This document shows, in pieces, positions 26,961 to 35,258 of a DNA stretch of 62,665 nucleotides. The DNA lies in assembly GCA_012269545.1 (NCBI GenBank), contig JAAXKB010000011.1:1-62665 (forward strand), read 5' to 3'. Numbering within the stretch: position 1 is the stretch's first letter; each line of letters opens with the position of its first letter. The translations under genes were made by a program, and so were the position numbers. Source of the DNA: Gammaproteobacteria bacterium (GTDB lineage: Bacteria; Pseudomonadota; Gammaproteobacteria; Pseudomonadales; Azotimanducaceae). The notes beneath the pieces are model-generated. The model was not told the origin of the DNA, did not search any database, and saw nothing but the letters and a program-made list of their open reading frames with translations.

Positions 26961-28679
26961 ATGTCCATTCCCTGTTTTCTGTCCACATCGAGCGGCTTTG
27001 GACTGCTCAAACCGTTCACCACTCTTTTCATTTGCTGTGCCATGATCTCAGGCTGTGGCGGCGGTGGCTCCTCCAGCCCAAGCCCCGTCGTCCCCAGCCC
27101 GCCAGTGAACCAAGATCAAAACCCCGCTCTAGATTCAGATTCAGATTCAGATTCAGATTCAGATTCAGATTCAGATTCAGATTCAGATAATGGTACGGAT
27201 TTTGATGCCGGTGTTTTTCGATCATCCAACCTGTTTAAAGACTTCTGCGGCGACCCTCGTCAGAGCACTGCTGAAGAAAATTTTCCTGACCTACCCGGCA
27301 ACTTTGAAGAAGAAGGCTATTGGCTTCGCTCTTGGTCTAACGAAACCTACCTGTGGTATGACGAAATCATTGACGTCGATCCGGCACTGTACGCCACCTC
27401 CAAAACCGGGGTTGCCGATTATTTCGATCTGCTGAAGACCCCAGAAACCACGCCGTCGGGAAATCCAAAAGATCGGTTTCACTACACTCGGGATACCGCA
27501 GAGTACGAGGCGGAAAGCCAGCAAGGTGTTGCATCGGGTTACGGTGCCAGCTACGCCTTAGTCAGCGTGGAACCACCGCGGGAACTGGTCATTACGCTGG
27601 TGGAAAGCAATTCACCGGCCGCCAACGCAGGCCTCAGCCGAGGGACAAGAATTGTTACCGTGGACGGCGTCGACCTCATTAACGGCAGCGACGTAGACAC
27701 TCTGAATGCGGGGCTGTGGCCCGGACAAAGTGGTGAAGAACACAGTTTCGAGGTGATCGACCCGGGCGCCTCTGTGCAGCGCGAAGTTACCATGACCTCG
27801 GCGCCCGTTACTGTCGATCCGCTTCCCATGGCAGAAATTATCAACACTGGCTCAGGCGACGTGGGGTATCTGCTGTTTACCCAGCACATTCTGACCGCAG
27901 AGCAGCAACTGGTGGATGCTTTTGATGCAATGCGCGCTGCCAACGTTAGCGACTTGATACTTGACCTGCGTTACAACCGAGGCGGCTACCTGTACTTGGC
28001 TAACCAAGCGTCCTACATGATCGCCGGTGCTGGGGTCAGCGGTCGGACGTTCAGCGCGCTTGAATTCAACGACAAGAGCCCTTCCATCAACCCAGTAACC
28101 GGGCAGACCCTGTCTCCTGATCCATTCATCACCACAACAATCAACGCCACGCCTGCCGGCAGGTCACTGCCCACGCTGGACCTGCCAATCCAGCGGGTTT
28201 TCGTGCTGACCACGGCCAGTACCTGTTCCGCCTCAGAGGCCATCATCAACGGCCTGCGGGGGGTAGACGTCGAAGTGATTCAAATTGGCACGACCACCTG
28301 CGGCAAGCCCTATGGCTTCTATCCTCAGGACAATTGCGGCACCACCTACTTCAGCACTCAGTTTCGCGGCGTAAATGCAGCCGGGTTTGGCGATTATCCT
28401 GATGGTTTTTCGCCACAGAACAGCATCGAGTCAACGGTTGGCGTGGTGCTGCCCGGTTGCCAAGTGGCAGACGACTATTCGCCTCTTGGGGTCATCCAAG
28501 AACCCATGCTTGCGGCAGCACTGGCTTATCGAGACAGCGGCACATGCCCGGCGGCGATAAGCCGAAACGCCTCTCTGAGGACAGCGGATGCAACATCAAA
28601 ATCACTTCGGGCCCCTCGCGCATTGCTCGCACCAAAGCACTTGAGCGGCCAAATGTGGATTCAGCCCCCCCAACCCTGA
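26961..28679 (+). CDS. Lipoprotein S41 family protease with Asp-Ser linker
   Basis: 572-aa lipoprotein protease. ATG 26961 has an AGAGAAG ribosome site and gives a signal ending in lipobox ISGC (Cys32); the upstream extension to 26823 lacks signal features. After a Ser/Pro linker comes a run of nine Asp-Ser pairs encoded by a perfect DNA repeat. A PDZ-like domain (about 210-290) and an S41 tail-specific protease domain (about 300-540) follow. The nucleophile is in TCSASEAII and the base Lys in TTCGKPYGF. Several cysteines suggest disulfides outside the cytoplasm. Such proteins degrade envelope or extracellular proteins; the target is unknown. Confidence 0.9.
   Translation: MSIPCFLSTSSGFGLLKPFTTLFICCAMISGCGGGGSSSPSPVVPSPPVNQDQNPALDSDSDSDSDSDSDSDSDSDNGTDFDAGVFRSSNLFKDFCGDPRQSTAEENFPDLPGNFEEEGYWLRSWSNETYLWYDEIIDVDPALYATSKTGVADYFDLLKTPETTPSGNPKDRFHYTRDTAEYEAESQQGVASGYGASYALVSVEPPRELVITLVESNSPAANAGLSRGTRIVTVDGVDLINGSDVDTLNAGLWPGQSGEEHSFEVIDPGASVQREVTMTSAPVTVDPLPMAEIINTGSGDVGYLLFTQHILTAEQQLVDAFDAMRAANVSDLILDLRYNRGGYLYLANQASYMIAGAGVSGRTFSALEFNDKSPSINPVTGQTLSPDPFITTTINATPAGRSLPTLDLPIQRVFVLTTASTCSASEAIINGLRGVDVEVIQIGTTTCGKPYGFYPQDNCGTTYFSTQFRGVNAAGFGDYPDGFSPQNSIESTVGVVLPGCQVADDYSPLGVIQEPMLAAALAYRDSGTCPAAISRNASLRTADATSKSLRAPRALLAPKHLSGQMWIQPPQP
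27132..27185 (+). repeat. Nine tandem copies of GATTCA coding for Asp-Ser
   Basis: Nine identical 6-base units in frame within the S41 lipoprotein gene, encoding an (Asp-Ser)9 linker between the lipid anchor and the protease domains. Because the unit is six bases, gain or loss of copies changes linker length without shifting the frame. The lack of any base variation between units points to recent expansion by slippage. Confidence 0.95.
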
Positions 28680-28789
28680 TTGGTTGCTGGGTTGGCCTTA
28701 AGTGTCCGACCAAGGACTGAGCTGCGGGTGTGGCGTCGAATCTTGGTTTATGCCACTGTCTGTCCTATACGTTAGTCGAGGCAACAACT

Positions 28790-29482
28790 ATGAAGACGCC
28801 CAACAAATCCATATTGCTCGTTGAGGATCATCAGGAACTAGCTGAAACCGTCGGCGCGTATTTAGAAGCCAGTGGTTACATTGTTGACTACGCCAGTGAC
28901 GGGCTGACGGCCATGCACCTTGGTGTAACCAACATATATGAGGCTATTGTGCTTGACGTTATGCTGCCCGGCGTTGACGGGCTGACTGTGTGCCAGCGAC
29001 TGCGCGACGATGCGAATATCACCACGCCAATCATCATGCTAACCGCGCGGGATCAGCTCAGCGACAAGCTTAAAGGCTTTGAATCCGGCGCCGATGACTA
29101 TCTGATCAAGCCTTTTGATATGCCTGAACTCGAAGCCCGCCTAGAGGCCGTTATTCGCCGCAGCCAGCATCTTGAAAAGGAATATCACGTCAGCGGACTG
29201 ACGCTGAATCTGGATACCATGGAAGTCGTTCGAGACGAACAGCCGCTGACTCTCTCGCGCACCTTGTTCAATATTTTGCACGTGCTGATCCGCGAATCAC
29301 CCAAGGTCGTGACACGAGCAGCGTTAGAGCGCGAGCTCTGGGGCGATGAGCCACCAGACAGTGACACCTTACGCAGCCACATCTACAACCTGCGACGCAT
29401 CATTGACCGCCCGTTTGACGAACCGTTACTGCAAACCCGACAGGGGCAGGGCTACTGCTTGCGCAAAGCCTCTCAAGAATAG
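28790..29482 (+). CDS. OmpR/PhoB-family response regulator
   Basis: 230-aa two-component response regulator. Receiver domain (about 6-118) with acidic pocket VEDHQE, phosphoacceptor Asp56 (AIVLDVMLPG) and conserved Lys in DYLIKPF. A winged-helix DNA-binding domain occupies about 128-228. ATG 28790 begins the receiver domain properly; the ribosome site is weak. The likely partner kinase is at 31102-32451 on the opposite strand, with the photolyase gene between them, so the pair probably controls this photostress cluster. Confidence 0.93.
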   Translation: MKTPNKSILLVEDHQELAETVGAYLEASGYIVDYASDGLTAMHLGVTNIYEAIVLDVMLPGVDGLTVCQRLRDDANITTPIIMLTARDQLSDKLKGFESGADDYLIKPFDMPELEARLEAVIRRSQHLEKEYHVSGLTLNLDTMEVVRDEQPLTLSRTLFNILHVLIRESPKVVTRAALERELWGDEPPDSDTLRSHIYNLRRIIDRPFDEPLLQTRQGQGYCLRKASQE

Positions 29483-29607
29483 CTAGGTGTTATAGCCCTT
29501 GTGGCTCTCAGCGCCTAAATGTTGACAAAAAATCGACATGGCTTGGGCTACCTTCTGGAACCTAAGCGTTGTTTCCGCCCTGCCGAGCTAAGCACCGTTG
29601 TCAGCCC

Positions 29608-29625
29608 CCCTGTCTAACGACAGGG
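29608..29625 (+). promoter_or_regulatory. Hairpin in gap between response regulator and photolyase
   Basis: CCCTGTC-TAAC-GACAGGG forms a perfect 7-bp stem with a 4-base loop. No T tract follows, so it may be an mRNA leader structure of the photolyase gene or a weak terminator. A TTGACA box at 29522-29527 lies upstream in the same 206-bp gap, but no good -10 hexamer sits at the expected distance. Confidence 0.4.
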
Positions 29626-29688
29626 TGAGGCTGCGTATCATGCTCTAAAAACGAACCCGGTCTGGTCTGGACCAATCGGAATTTGATC

Positions 29689-31098
29689 ATGCCCCAGCAC
29701 CTCGTTTGGCTTCGCACAGATTTGCGGCTTCTGGACAATCCGGCGCTATTTTCGGCCGCCGAGTCAGGCCACGTAACTGCTCTGTTCCTACTGACGCCTG
29801 CGCAGTGGGAGGCTCATGGCATCGCTGCAAAGAAAATCGCCTTTATCTTGCGAAGCCTCGATACGATCAGTGAACAGCTGGCCGAACGAGGCATTGAGAC
29901 GAAAATCATTTTGAGCAACCGCTTCGACGATGCAGCGCATCGGGTGCTCGAGGTCGCCAAGGCCATTCAAGCGAGCCGCGTCTTTTGGAACGAAGAGATC
30001 GCTATCAATGAACAGCGACGCGATGACGCTGTGGCAAATTCGTTGAGTAACGCCGGCATCCAAGTAGAGCGACACCATGCCTTCACGAGCCTTCCTCCGG
30101 GCAGCGTACGCAAGCCTGATGCGTCGCCTTATTCTGTCTTTACGCCGTTCAAAAGGCGCTGGATCAGCCTGAGCATTGATCGGGGAATACACACATTCCC
30201 CGCACCCAAAGGCCAGGGGCCTACGGTTGCCGCAGCCAAGGCGCCGGATACCGTTGGCGGTATCGCGAAGACACTGGGCAGCGAAGACTGGCCGGCAGGC
30301 GAGCGTGAGGCCCTAAAACTGTTGGATCGCTTCATCGACTCTGCGGTTAACGATTACGACAGCCAACGAGACCTACCCGATCTAGCTGGCACAAGTAAGC
30401 TGTCACCTCACTTAGCCGCGGGCACCTTATCGGCCAACCACTGCATCAAAGCGGCCTATGTTCGCAACGGGCATCGGCTAAGCGGCGGTAATCCGAATAT
30501 TGATACGTGGATAAGCGAATTGGTCTGGCGGGAATTTTATAATCACATCTTGGCTGAGCACCCGCGATTAGCCATGGGCAGAGCGTTTAAACCCGAAACC
30601 GATGCGCTCCCCTGGTATCACAGCAGCGAACAGCTCGAACGTTGGCAGCGGGGCGAAACCGGCTTCCCTTTTGTTGACGCGGGTATGCGGCAGCTCAATG
30701 CCACCGGCTGGATGCACAATCGGCTGCGCATGGTAACCGCCCAGTTTTTAGCAAAACACCTCTTCCTCGACTGGCGTTTGGGCGAGGCTTATTTCATGAG
30801 TCAATTGGTCGATGGGGACTTTGCCGCCAACAACGGCGGCTGGCAGTGGAGTGCTTCAACGGGTACGGATGCAGTGCCGTATTTCCGGATTTTTAACCCA
30901 GTACGTCAGGCAGAGCGCTTCGACCCCCAAGGCACCTTTGTACGCCGGATGATTCCAGAATTGGCCGAAGCGAGCCCTAAGCAAACGTTGGAACCATGGA
31001 AATTCGGCGGTGTCGGCGGCTACCCTGAACCCATGATCGACCTTGGTGCAGCCAGAGATCGAACCTTGGCAATTTGGAAGCAGGCCAAAGCTACGTAA
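29689..31098 (+). CDS. phr: Deoxyribodipyrimidine photolyase
   Basis: 469-aa class I photolyase that repairs UV-induced cyclobutane pyrimidine dimers using blue light, with FADH- as catalyst. The N-terminal antenna-binding domain starts LVWLRTDLRLLDNPAL. The C-terminal FAD domain shows WMHNRLRMVTAQFLAKHLF, GDFAANNGGWQWSAS and TGTDAVPYFRIFNP, the family signature. ATG 29689 is used rather than the TTG two codons earlier. It is convergent with the histidine kinase gene, only three bases between stops. Its place with COG2907, DUF2878 and NTF2-like genes is the arrangement seen in photooxidative stress clusters. Confidence 0.95.
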   Translation: MPQHLVWLRTDLRLLDNPALFSAAESGHVTALFLLTPAQWEAHGIAAKKIAFILRSLDTISEQLAERGIETKIILSNRFDDAAHRVLEVAKAIQASRVFWNEEIAINEQRRDDAVANSLSNAGIQVERHHAFTSLPPGSVRKPDASPYSVFTPFKRRWISLSIDRGIHTFPAPKGQGPTVAAAKAPDTVGGIAKTLGSEDWPAGEREALKLLDRFIDSAVNDYDSQRDLPDLAGTSKLSPHLAAGTLSANHCIKAAYVRNGHRLSGGNPNIDTWISELVWREFYNHILAEHPRLAMGRAFKPETDALPWYHSSEQLERWQRGETGFPFVDAGMRQLNATGWMHNRLRMVTAQFLAKHLFLDWRLGEAYFMSQLVDGDFAANNGGWQWSASTGTDAVPYFRIFNPVRQAERFDPQGTFVRRMIPELAEASPKQTLEPWKFGGVGGYPEPMIDLGAARDRTLAIWKQAKAT

Positions 31099-31101
31099 CG
31101 A

Positions 31102-32451
31102 TTATCCTTCGAAAAACTCGATCGTTACTTCGGTACCCTTGCCCACATTACTTTGCACGCGAATCGGCCAGTCGAACTGATGAACCAGGCGCCTGACAAT
31201 GGATAAACCCAGTCCATGGCCCATACTCGTGGCACGACTTCGCTCGCCCCGATAGAACGGCTCGAAGGCGTGCTGCAGTTCATCAGGGCTCATGCCAATG
31301 CCAGTATCGATGACGCTGATTGTGTTTTTACTGATGCGCACGACCACCGATCCCTGCTGCGTGTAGTTGATGGCATTACGCAGCAGGTTGATTACAATAA
31401 TTTGAATCACGCGCGATGGGGCCTTTACCCAAAGCTGGGCTTGCTCATCGAGAGACAGGGCCAGACCTCGCTCTTCTGCCATTGGCGCCAGCTGCTCAAT
31501 GAAACCCGGCATCAAATCGTTTAGGCATCGAATCTCGTGAATGCGCTCAACCTCCTCGCCACGAGCTAACAGGAGCAAGGTCTCAATCAGACCCTCCATA
31601 TCCTCCACCGTGCGCCGCATGCGCGCAAAAGCTTTCATATCGTCTTCCGATCGATCTGTTTTACGCTGCAACAAATCCAAAGATCCTTTGAATACAGCGA
31701 TCGGTGTTCTCAGTTCGTGGCTAGCGTCTCGCGTAAAGATGCGCTCTCGCTCAATGAAGGTATCTAAGCGTTCAGCAAAGCTATCGATAGCGTCAATCAT
31801 CACGTCTACTTCCACATTCGCAAGGGCTCGCAAGTCGCCCAAATCAACAGCAGGCTGGTTGTAGCCGCCAAAGCGAAAGTCTTCCAAGTAATCGGCCAAC
31901 TGGACAATGGGCGAGATCGCTCGGTGAGACAGCCGATAGGTTAAAAACGAGAAGCCGTAAACCAACAGTAAGGCCATTGCCAGCGGCAAAATGCCGAAGT
32001 AGAAAGCCAGCTGGGAAACGTCTTCGCTTGCAAAAGTAAGGTACAGGGTTGGCCCACCGCCGGTTGGCCGGGTACTGACGAACAAGGTCGGTGACTCATC
32101 TCCCATGCTCACCCGACCCATAAATCCTGTCGGGTGTACGAGCATTTCTTCGGGTGGAGCATGCCGCGAGGGCATCAGTGCCGCCTGCTCCTCTCCCGGG
32201 CCCCCGCTCGCTTTTGGTTCGACCAGATAGCCACGCATGTTCGCGGTATTCGGCAGCGGTTGATCAGGATTTTCTTGATACAACTCCCAAAAATGAGCCG
32301 CCTCATTCTCCAGTGCTTCGGTAATCAAAAAATCTTCAATGATCGTGTTGGTGATGTAGATTCCAGCTGCTACTGCGATGCTGATCAGGGTCACTTGTAA
32401 GGCAACTACCCGCCCGAGCTTGGTCATGAGCTTGGTTCGTCGAATGTTCAA
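31102..32451 (-). CDS. Sensor histidine kinase
   Basis: 449-aa membrane histidine kinase. Two transmembrane helices (about 12-36 and 147-171) enclose a periplasmic sensor of about 110 residues with no recognised domain. A HAMP-like linker follows, then H-box DASHELRTPI with phosphoacceptor His245, N-box LLRNAINY, G1 DTGIGM and G2 GHGLGLSIV. It seems to start at TTG 32451, which has GAGGGG seven bases upstream; ATG 32427 is the alternative. Likely partner of the response regulator at 28790. It lies 102 bp behind DUF2878 on the same strand, so it may be co-transcribed with the flavoprotein operon it could regulate. Confidence 0.92.
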   Translation of the reverse strand: MNIRRTKLMTKLGRVVALQVTLISIAVAAGIYITNTIIEDFLITEALENEAAHFWELYQENPDQPLPNTANMRGYLVEPKASGGPGEEQAALMPSRHAPPEEMLVHPTGFMGRVSMGDESPTLFVSTRPTGGGPTLYLTFASEDVSQLAFYFGILPLAMALLLVYGFSFLTYRLSHRAISPIVQLADYLEDFRFGGYNQPAVDLGDLRALANVEVDVMIDAIDSFAERLDTFIERERIFTRDASHELRTPIAVFKGSLDLLQRKTDRSEDDMKAFARMRRTVEDMEGLIETLLLLARGEEVERIHEIRCLNDLMPGFIEQLAPMAEERGLALSLDEQAQLWVKAPSRVIQIIVINLLRNAINYTQQGSVVVRISKNTISVIDTGIGMSPDELQHAFEPFYRGERSRATSMGHGLGLSIVRRLVHQFDWPIRVQSNVGKGTEVTIEFFEG

Positions 32452-32553
32452 GCAGTGCCCCTCTACGACATTGATCTATCGAAAACAGTTTCGTGATTCT
32501 CTAACTTGCGCCCGTTAAAGACTTTCGTGCTGGCCGCGATCATGCCACAAGCG

Positions 32554-33120
32554 TCAACTTGTCGTTAACCGAGTTTTTGCGCAACTGAATACGGCGAAAA
32601 AGAGAACGATCCATACGCCGGCCAGAATCATCAATCCGCCCATGGAGGGGATCTCTACCGCACCGAAGCTCTCACCAGCCAAGTAAGATAAAGGGGAGCC
32701 GCCACCGACCAGCAATGCACCCAACAGCGGGCGATTCACAAGGAAAATCAGGCTGTGGCGAATGCTTAGCCCCACCGCCAGCCAGAGCATGACGATCCAC
32801 GCAGGGGCGATAGTCAAGCCAAACGGCAACGCTAAGACTGCGCCGCCGTAATCCAGCACGCCCGTATGCAACCAAAGGGTGTCAAGGCAAAGCCCGATCA
32901 AGCCAAGCGCCACCACGTAAGGAAGATCCCTGAGCAGTTCTCTTTGCCACAGACTCACTGAAAACATAACCAGTAAGGCAGGCAAACCAAAAACAACGCC
33001 ACCAAGCACGCAACACAGCCATGTGCCTTTGAGCATCAGGGCGTTGGCTACTTTATAACGGCTAGGAACCGCGATTACCGAACGTTGCAATCGATCAGCC
33101 GCCTTGCCTTTGGTCAGCAT
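32554..33120 (-). CDS. DUF2878 family inner-membrane protein
   Basis: 188-aa very hydrophobic protein with about five or six membrane helices, matching my memory of DUF2878 proteins (helix containing LIGLCLDTLWLHTGVLDY). This family occurs in photostress clusters with COG2907 flavoproteins, DUF1295 and photolyase. Its ATG at 33120 lies inside the end of the flavoprotein gene (26-base overlap), so the two are translated together. No catalytic motif is evident. Biochemical role unknown. Confidence 0.8.
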   Translation of the reverse strand: MLTKGKAADRLQRSVIAVPSRYKVANALMLKGTWLCCVLGGVVFGLPALLVMFSVSLWQRELLRDLPYVVALGLIGLCLDTLWLHTGVLDYGGAVLALPFGLTIAPAWIVMLWLAVGLSIRHSLIFLVNRPLLGALLVGGGSPLSYLAGESFGAVEIPSMGGLMILAGVWIVLFFAVFSCAKTRLTTS

Positions 33121-34447
33121 TACCCATGTCCGCCGAATAGTCGGATTCGTTAGTCGGCCCTGGTCGACGGGTGAACTCAGGCAGCTTATCTAGCAGTCGC
33201 TCGGCTGCGTCGATACCACTGCGAAAACCATCCTCGTGTCCGCCCATGCCCCAATAGGCGCCGCAGTAGAAGGTCCGCCCGCTGCCATTGATCTCCTCTC
33301 GGCGTTGCTGTGCTTCATATGCATCTGCGCCCAAAACCGGGTGACGGTACTTCCTCTCTGTCCATATCCGCTTCGGAGCGCACAAAGGGTTCAGCGTAAT
33401 AAAAAATTGTGGGCCACGAATTCCTTGAACTCGATTCATCCAGTATGTGGTTTCAGAGCGACCCGTTTCTTCATCAATACGAGCATTCCAACTCGACCAA
33501 TTCTGCGGGTCTCTAGGCATATAGCTCGCGTCGCCATGCAGGATGACCTGATTGTCAACATACTTTATGGCACCGAGTACTTCGGCCTCTGCCTGACTCG
33601 GCTGCACTAACGCTTCCAAAGCTTGGTCGCTGTGACAGGCCATGATGACTGCATCGAACTCCGTGGTCTCTGTCGCCGTCTCGATTGTCACCCTATCCTG
33701 ATGACGGCGCACCTTGTGCACCTTCGAATTACAACGGATATCGCCTGCAAACTGTTCAGCAAATGCCTCAAGATACTGAGAAGCGCCGCCACTTACGACT
33801 TGCCACAATGACTGCGCTGGGTGCTGAAAAATCTTCTGATCCTGAACGATGGACGCCAGATGCTGCAGCGGGGTATCCAGCGCACTTTTCTGGCTTTGCG
33901 CCCACAAAGCTGCGCACAGAGGGGCCATATGACCGTTGACGAACCGATCGCTGTAATCGTGCTCGCGGAAGTAGTCACCGGCTTTCACCGAGCTCATGCG
34001 CTCCGCGGCCTTGGGCGCTTCCATATGAAATCGCTGCCAATCCCAAAGCAGCCGCCAATGCTTAAGTGAAAACAGCAGCCCAGCCGAAGAAAAAAAAGTG
34101 CGCCACCCGATGGTGCTATATTCGAGGTCTTCGTGATCTGCGCGCACACTAAACGTCATATCTGTACGCTGAGAAGGGACGCCGATCTGCGCCAACCACT
34201 CGCAGAAGCCAGCGTGACCCGACGGATGAAACGCAACGAATCCGGTATCAATGGTGTAGACCTTGTCTTCGACCCAAACCGAGTGCGAATCTGTATGTCC
34301 ACCCAAGCGGCGCTCCGCCTCAAACAAGGTTACGTCAACGCTCTCAGCCAACCTGTGAGCGGCGGCTACGCCAGAAATGCCGCCCCCAACGATAGCTATT
34401 CGACGCGTATCTGGGTGATGTTTTGACCTGTTAGACCCTTCGTTCAT
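33095..34447 (-). CDS. COG2907 FAD-dependent oxidoreductase (amine-oxidase-like)
   Basis: 450-aa flavoprotein of the COG2907 amine-oxidase-like group. FAD-binding motif RIAIVGGGISGVAAAHRLAE near the N terminus, then FEAERRLGGHTDSH and YTIDTGFVAFHP. ATG 34447 is chosen; a GTG at 34489 would add 14 residues. No signal peptide. Homologues lie in sigma-E/ChrR-controlled clusters in Rhodobacter, Vibrio and Shewanella, and a role in lipid modification (fatty-acid desaturation toward furan fatty acids) has been reported for such a protein in Rhodobacter. Here the expected cfa-like methyltransferase and DUF1365 genes are absent. It is followed by DUF2878, with overlap. Confidence 0.88.
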   Translation of the reverse strand: MNEGSNRSKHHPDTRRIAIVGGGISGVAAAHRLAESVDVTLFEAERRLGGHTDSHSVWVEDKVYTIDTGFVAFHPSGHAGFCEWLAQIGVPSQRTDMTFSVRADHEDLEYSTIGWRTFFSSAGLLFSLKHWRLLWDWQRFHMEAPKAAERMSSVKAGDYFREHDYSDRFVNGHMAPLCAALWAQSQKSALDTPLQHLASIVQDQKIFQHPAQSLWQVVSGGASQYLEAFAEQFAGDIRCNSKVHKVRRHQDRVTIETATETTEFDAVIMACHSDQALEALVQPSQAEAEVLGAIKYVDNQVILHGDASYMPRDPQNWSSWNARIDEETGRSETTYWMNRVQGIRGPQFFITLNPLCAPKRIWTERKYRHPVLGADAYEAQQRREEINGSGRTFYCGAYWGMGGHEDGFRSGIDAAERLLDKLPEFTRRPGPTNESDYSADMGNADQRQGG

Positions 34448-34648
34448 CCGAATTTCTCTGTGACCTGCATGTCTTTTGGGATTTCCCACAGCGAGCAGGC
34501 TTCGTCCTTGGCTGGACAGTCGGCATAGCAGTTATCTGACCGCCGACCTCCTCTTCATGAGGAGAATCAATCTAAACTTGGGAGTTCGGGCAACATTCTT
34601 TGACACAGGGCGTGAAGCAACCGTGAATCTTCCGAGCCAGTGCTTCAC

Positions 34649-34676
34649 TGATCCTTCACGACGAGACCGATAATTT
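34649..34676 (+). promoter_or_regulatory. Candidate ECF sigma-E-type promoter
   Basis: TGATCC (34649-34654), 16 bases, then TAATTT (34671-34676). The -35 box and spacing equal those of Rhodobacter sigma-E promoters of the singlet-oxygen response (TGATCC, about 16 bases, TAAGA-like). Transcription would begin near 34683, the A of the lipoprotein start codon, which lacks a ribosome site, so the mRNA could be leaderless. By-eye evidence only. Confidence 0.35.
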
Positions 34677-34682
34677 CTTCAG

Positions 34683-35258
34683 ATGAAATTCGTTCCGCTT
34701 ATTGTGTTTGTTAGCTTTCTTATTGGCTGCGCCTCGACATCTCAAAATCAGCAGTTCTATCCCGAAGCTTATCGAGTGGCCTTAGATGACTTTCCCGGCA
34801 GTGCCGACGTCTCTGCGGACACCATCAGCACATTCACGTTGTTTCTTTCTGAACTCGGAGTCCAGGAGACTGGCGATCGTGCCAAAGCACTGTACGCGCC
34901 CGATCTTCATTTTAGCGATGCCTTGATGTTGACACGGGACCGGTCCCGCGTCGTAGAGCACTTCCAAGGGCTGGTTGACGCGGGCACAACCGTACAGGTA
35001 GAGGTTTTGCAAACTCTCGTCAGTGGGCCGGATGTCTATCTTATCTGGTCGATGCAGGCTGAATTCACGCCCGTCAGGCAGACCAAGGTCAGCAACACCA
35101 TAGGGATTACGCACCTGCGCTTTAACAAAGCGGGCCAGGTCGTTTTGCATCAGGATTTCTGGGACACCGGGTTAGGTTTCTATCAACACATCCCCGTGCT
35201 GGGCCGTGTCGTACAGTCCATCAATCGTCGATTTGCGGCGAAGGACACTGAGACATGA
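34683..35258 (+). CDS. NTF2/SnoaL-like lipoprotein
   Basis: 191-aa protein with lipobox LIGC at Cys16 and an NTF2-like domain (about 45-175), including LYAPDLHFSDALMLT and HLRFNKAGQVVLHQDFWD typical of SnoaL-like proteins. Such proteins regularly accompany COG2907 flavoproteins in photostress clusters, but usually lack a lipid anchor as far as I recall. ATG 34683 has no ribosome site, which fits a leaderless transcript. Its stop overlaps the next start (ATGA), so it is co-translated with the DUF1295 fusion. It may bind a lipid intermediate; the function is not known. Confidence 0.85.
   Translation: MKFVPLIVFVSFLIGCASTSQNQQFYPEAYRVALDDFPGSADVSADTISTFTLFLSELGVQETGDRAKALYAPDLHFSDALMLTRDRSRVVEHFQGLVDAGTTVQVEVLQTLVSGPDVYLIWSMQAEFTPVRQTKVSNTIGITHLRFNKAGQVVLHQDFWDTGLGFYQHIPVLGRVVQSINRRFAAKDTET

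Noticed and set aside
27028-27225. Minus-strand frame encoding repeated Asn-Leu
   Set aside because: It is only the reverse reading of the GATTCA repeat that encodes Asp-Ser in the S41 lipoprotein.
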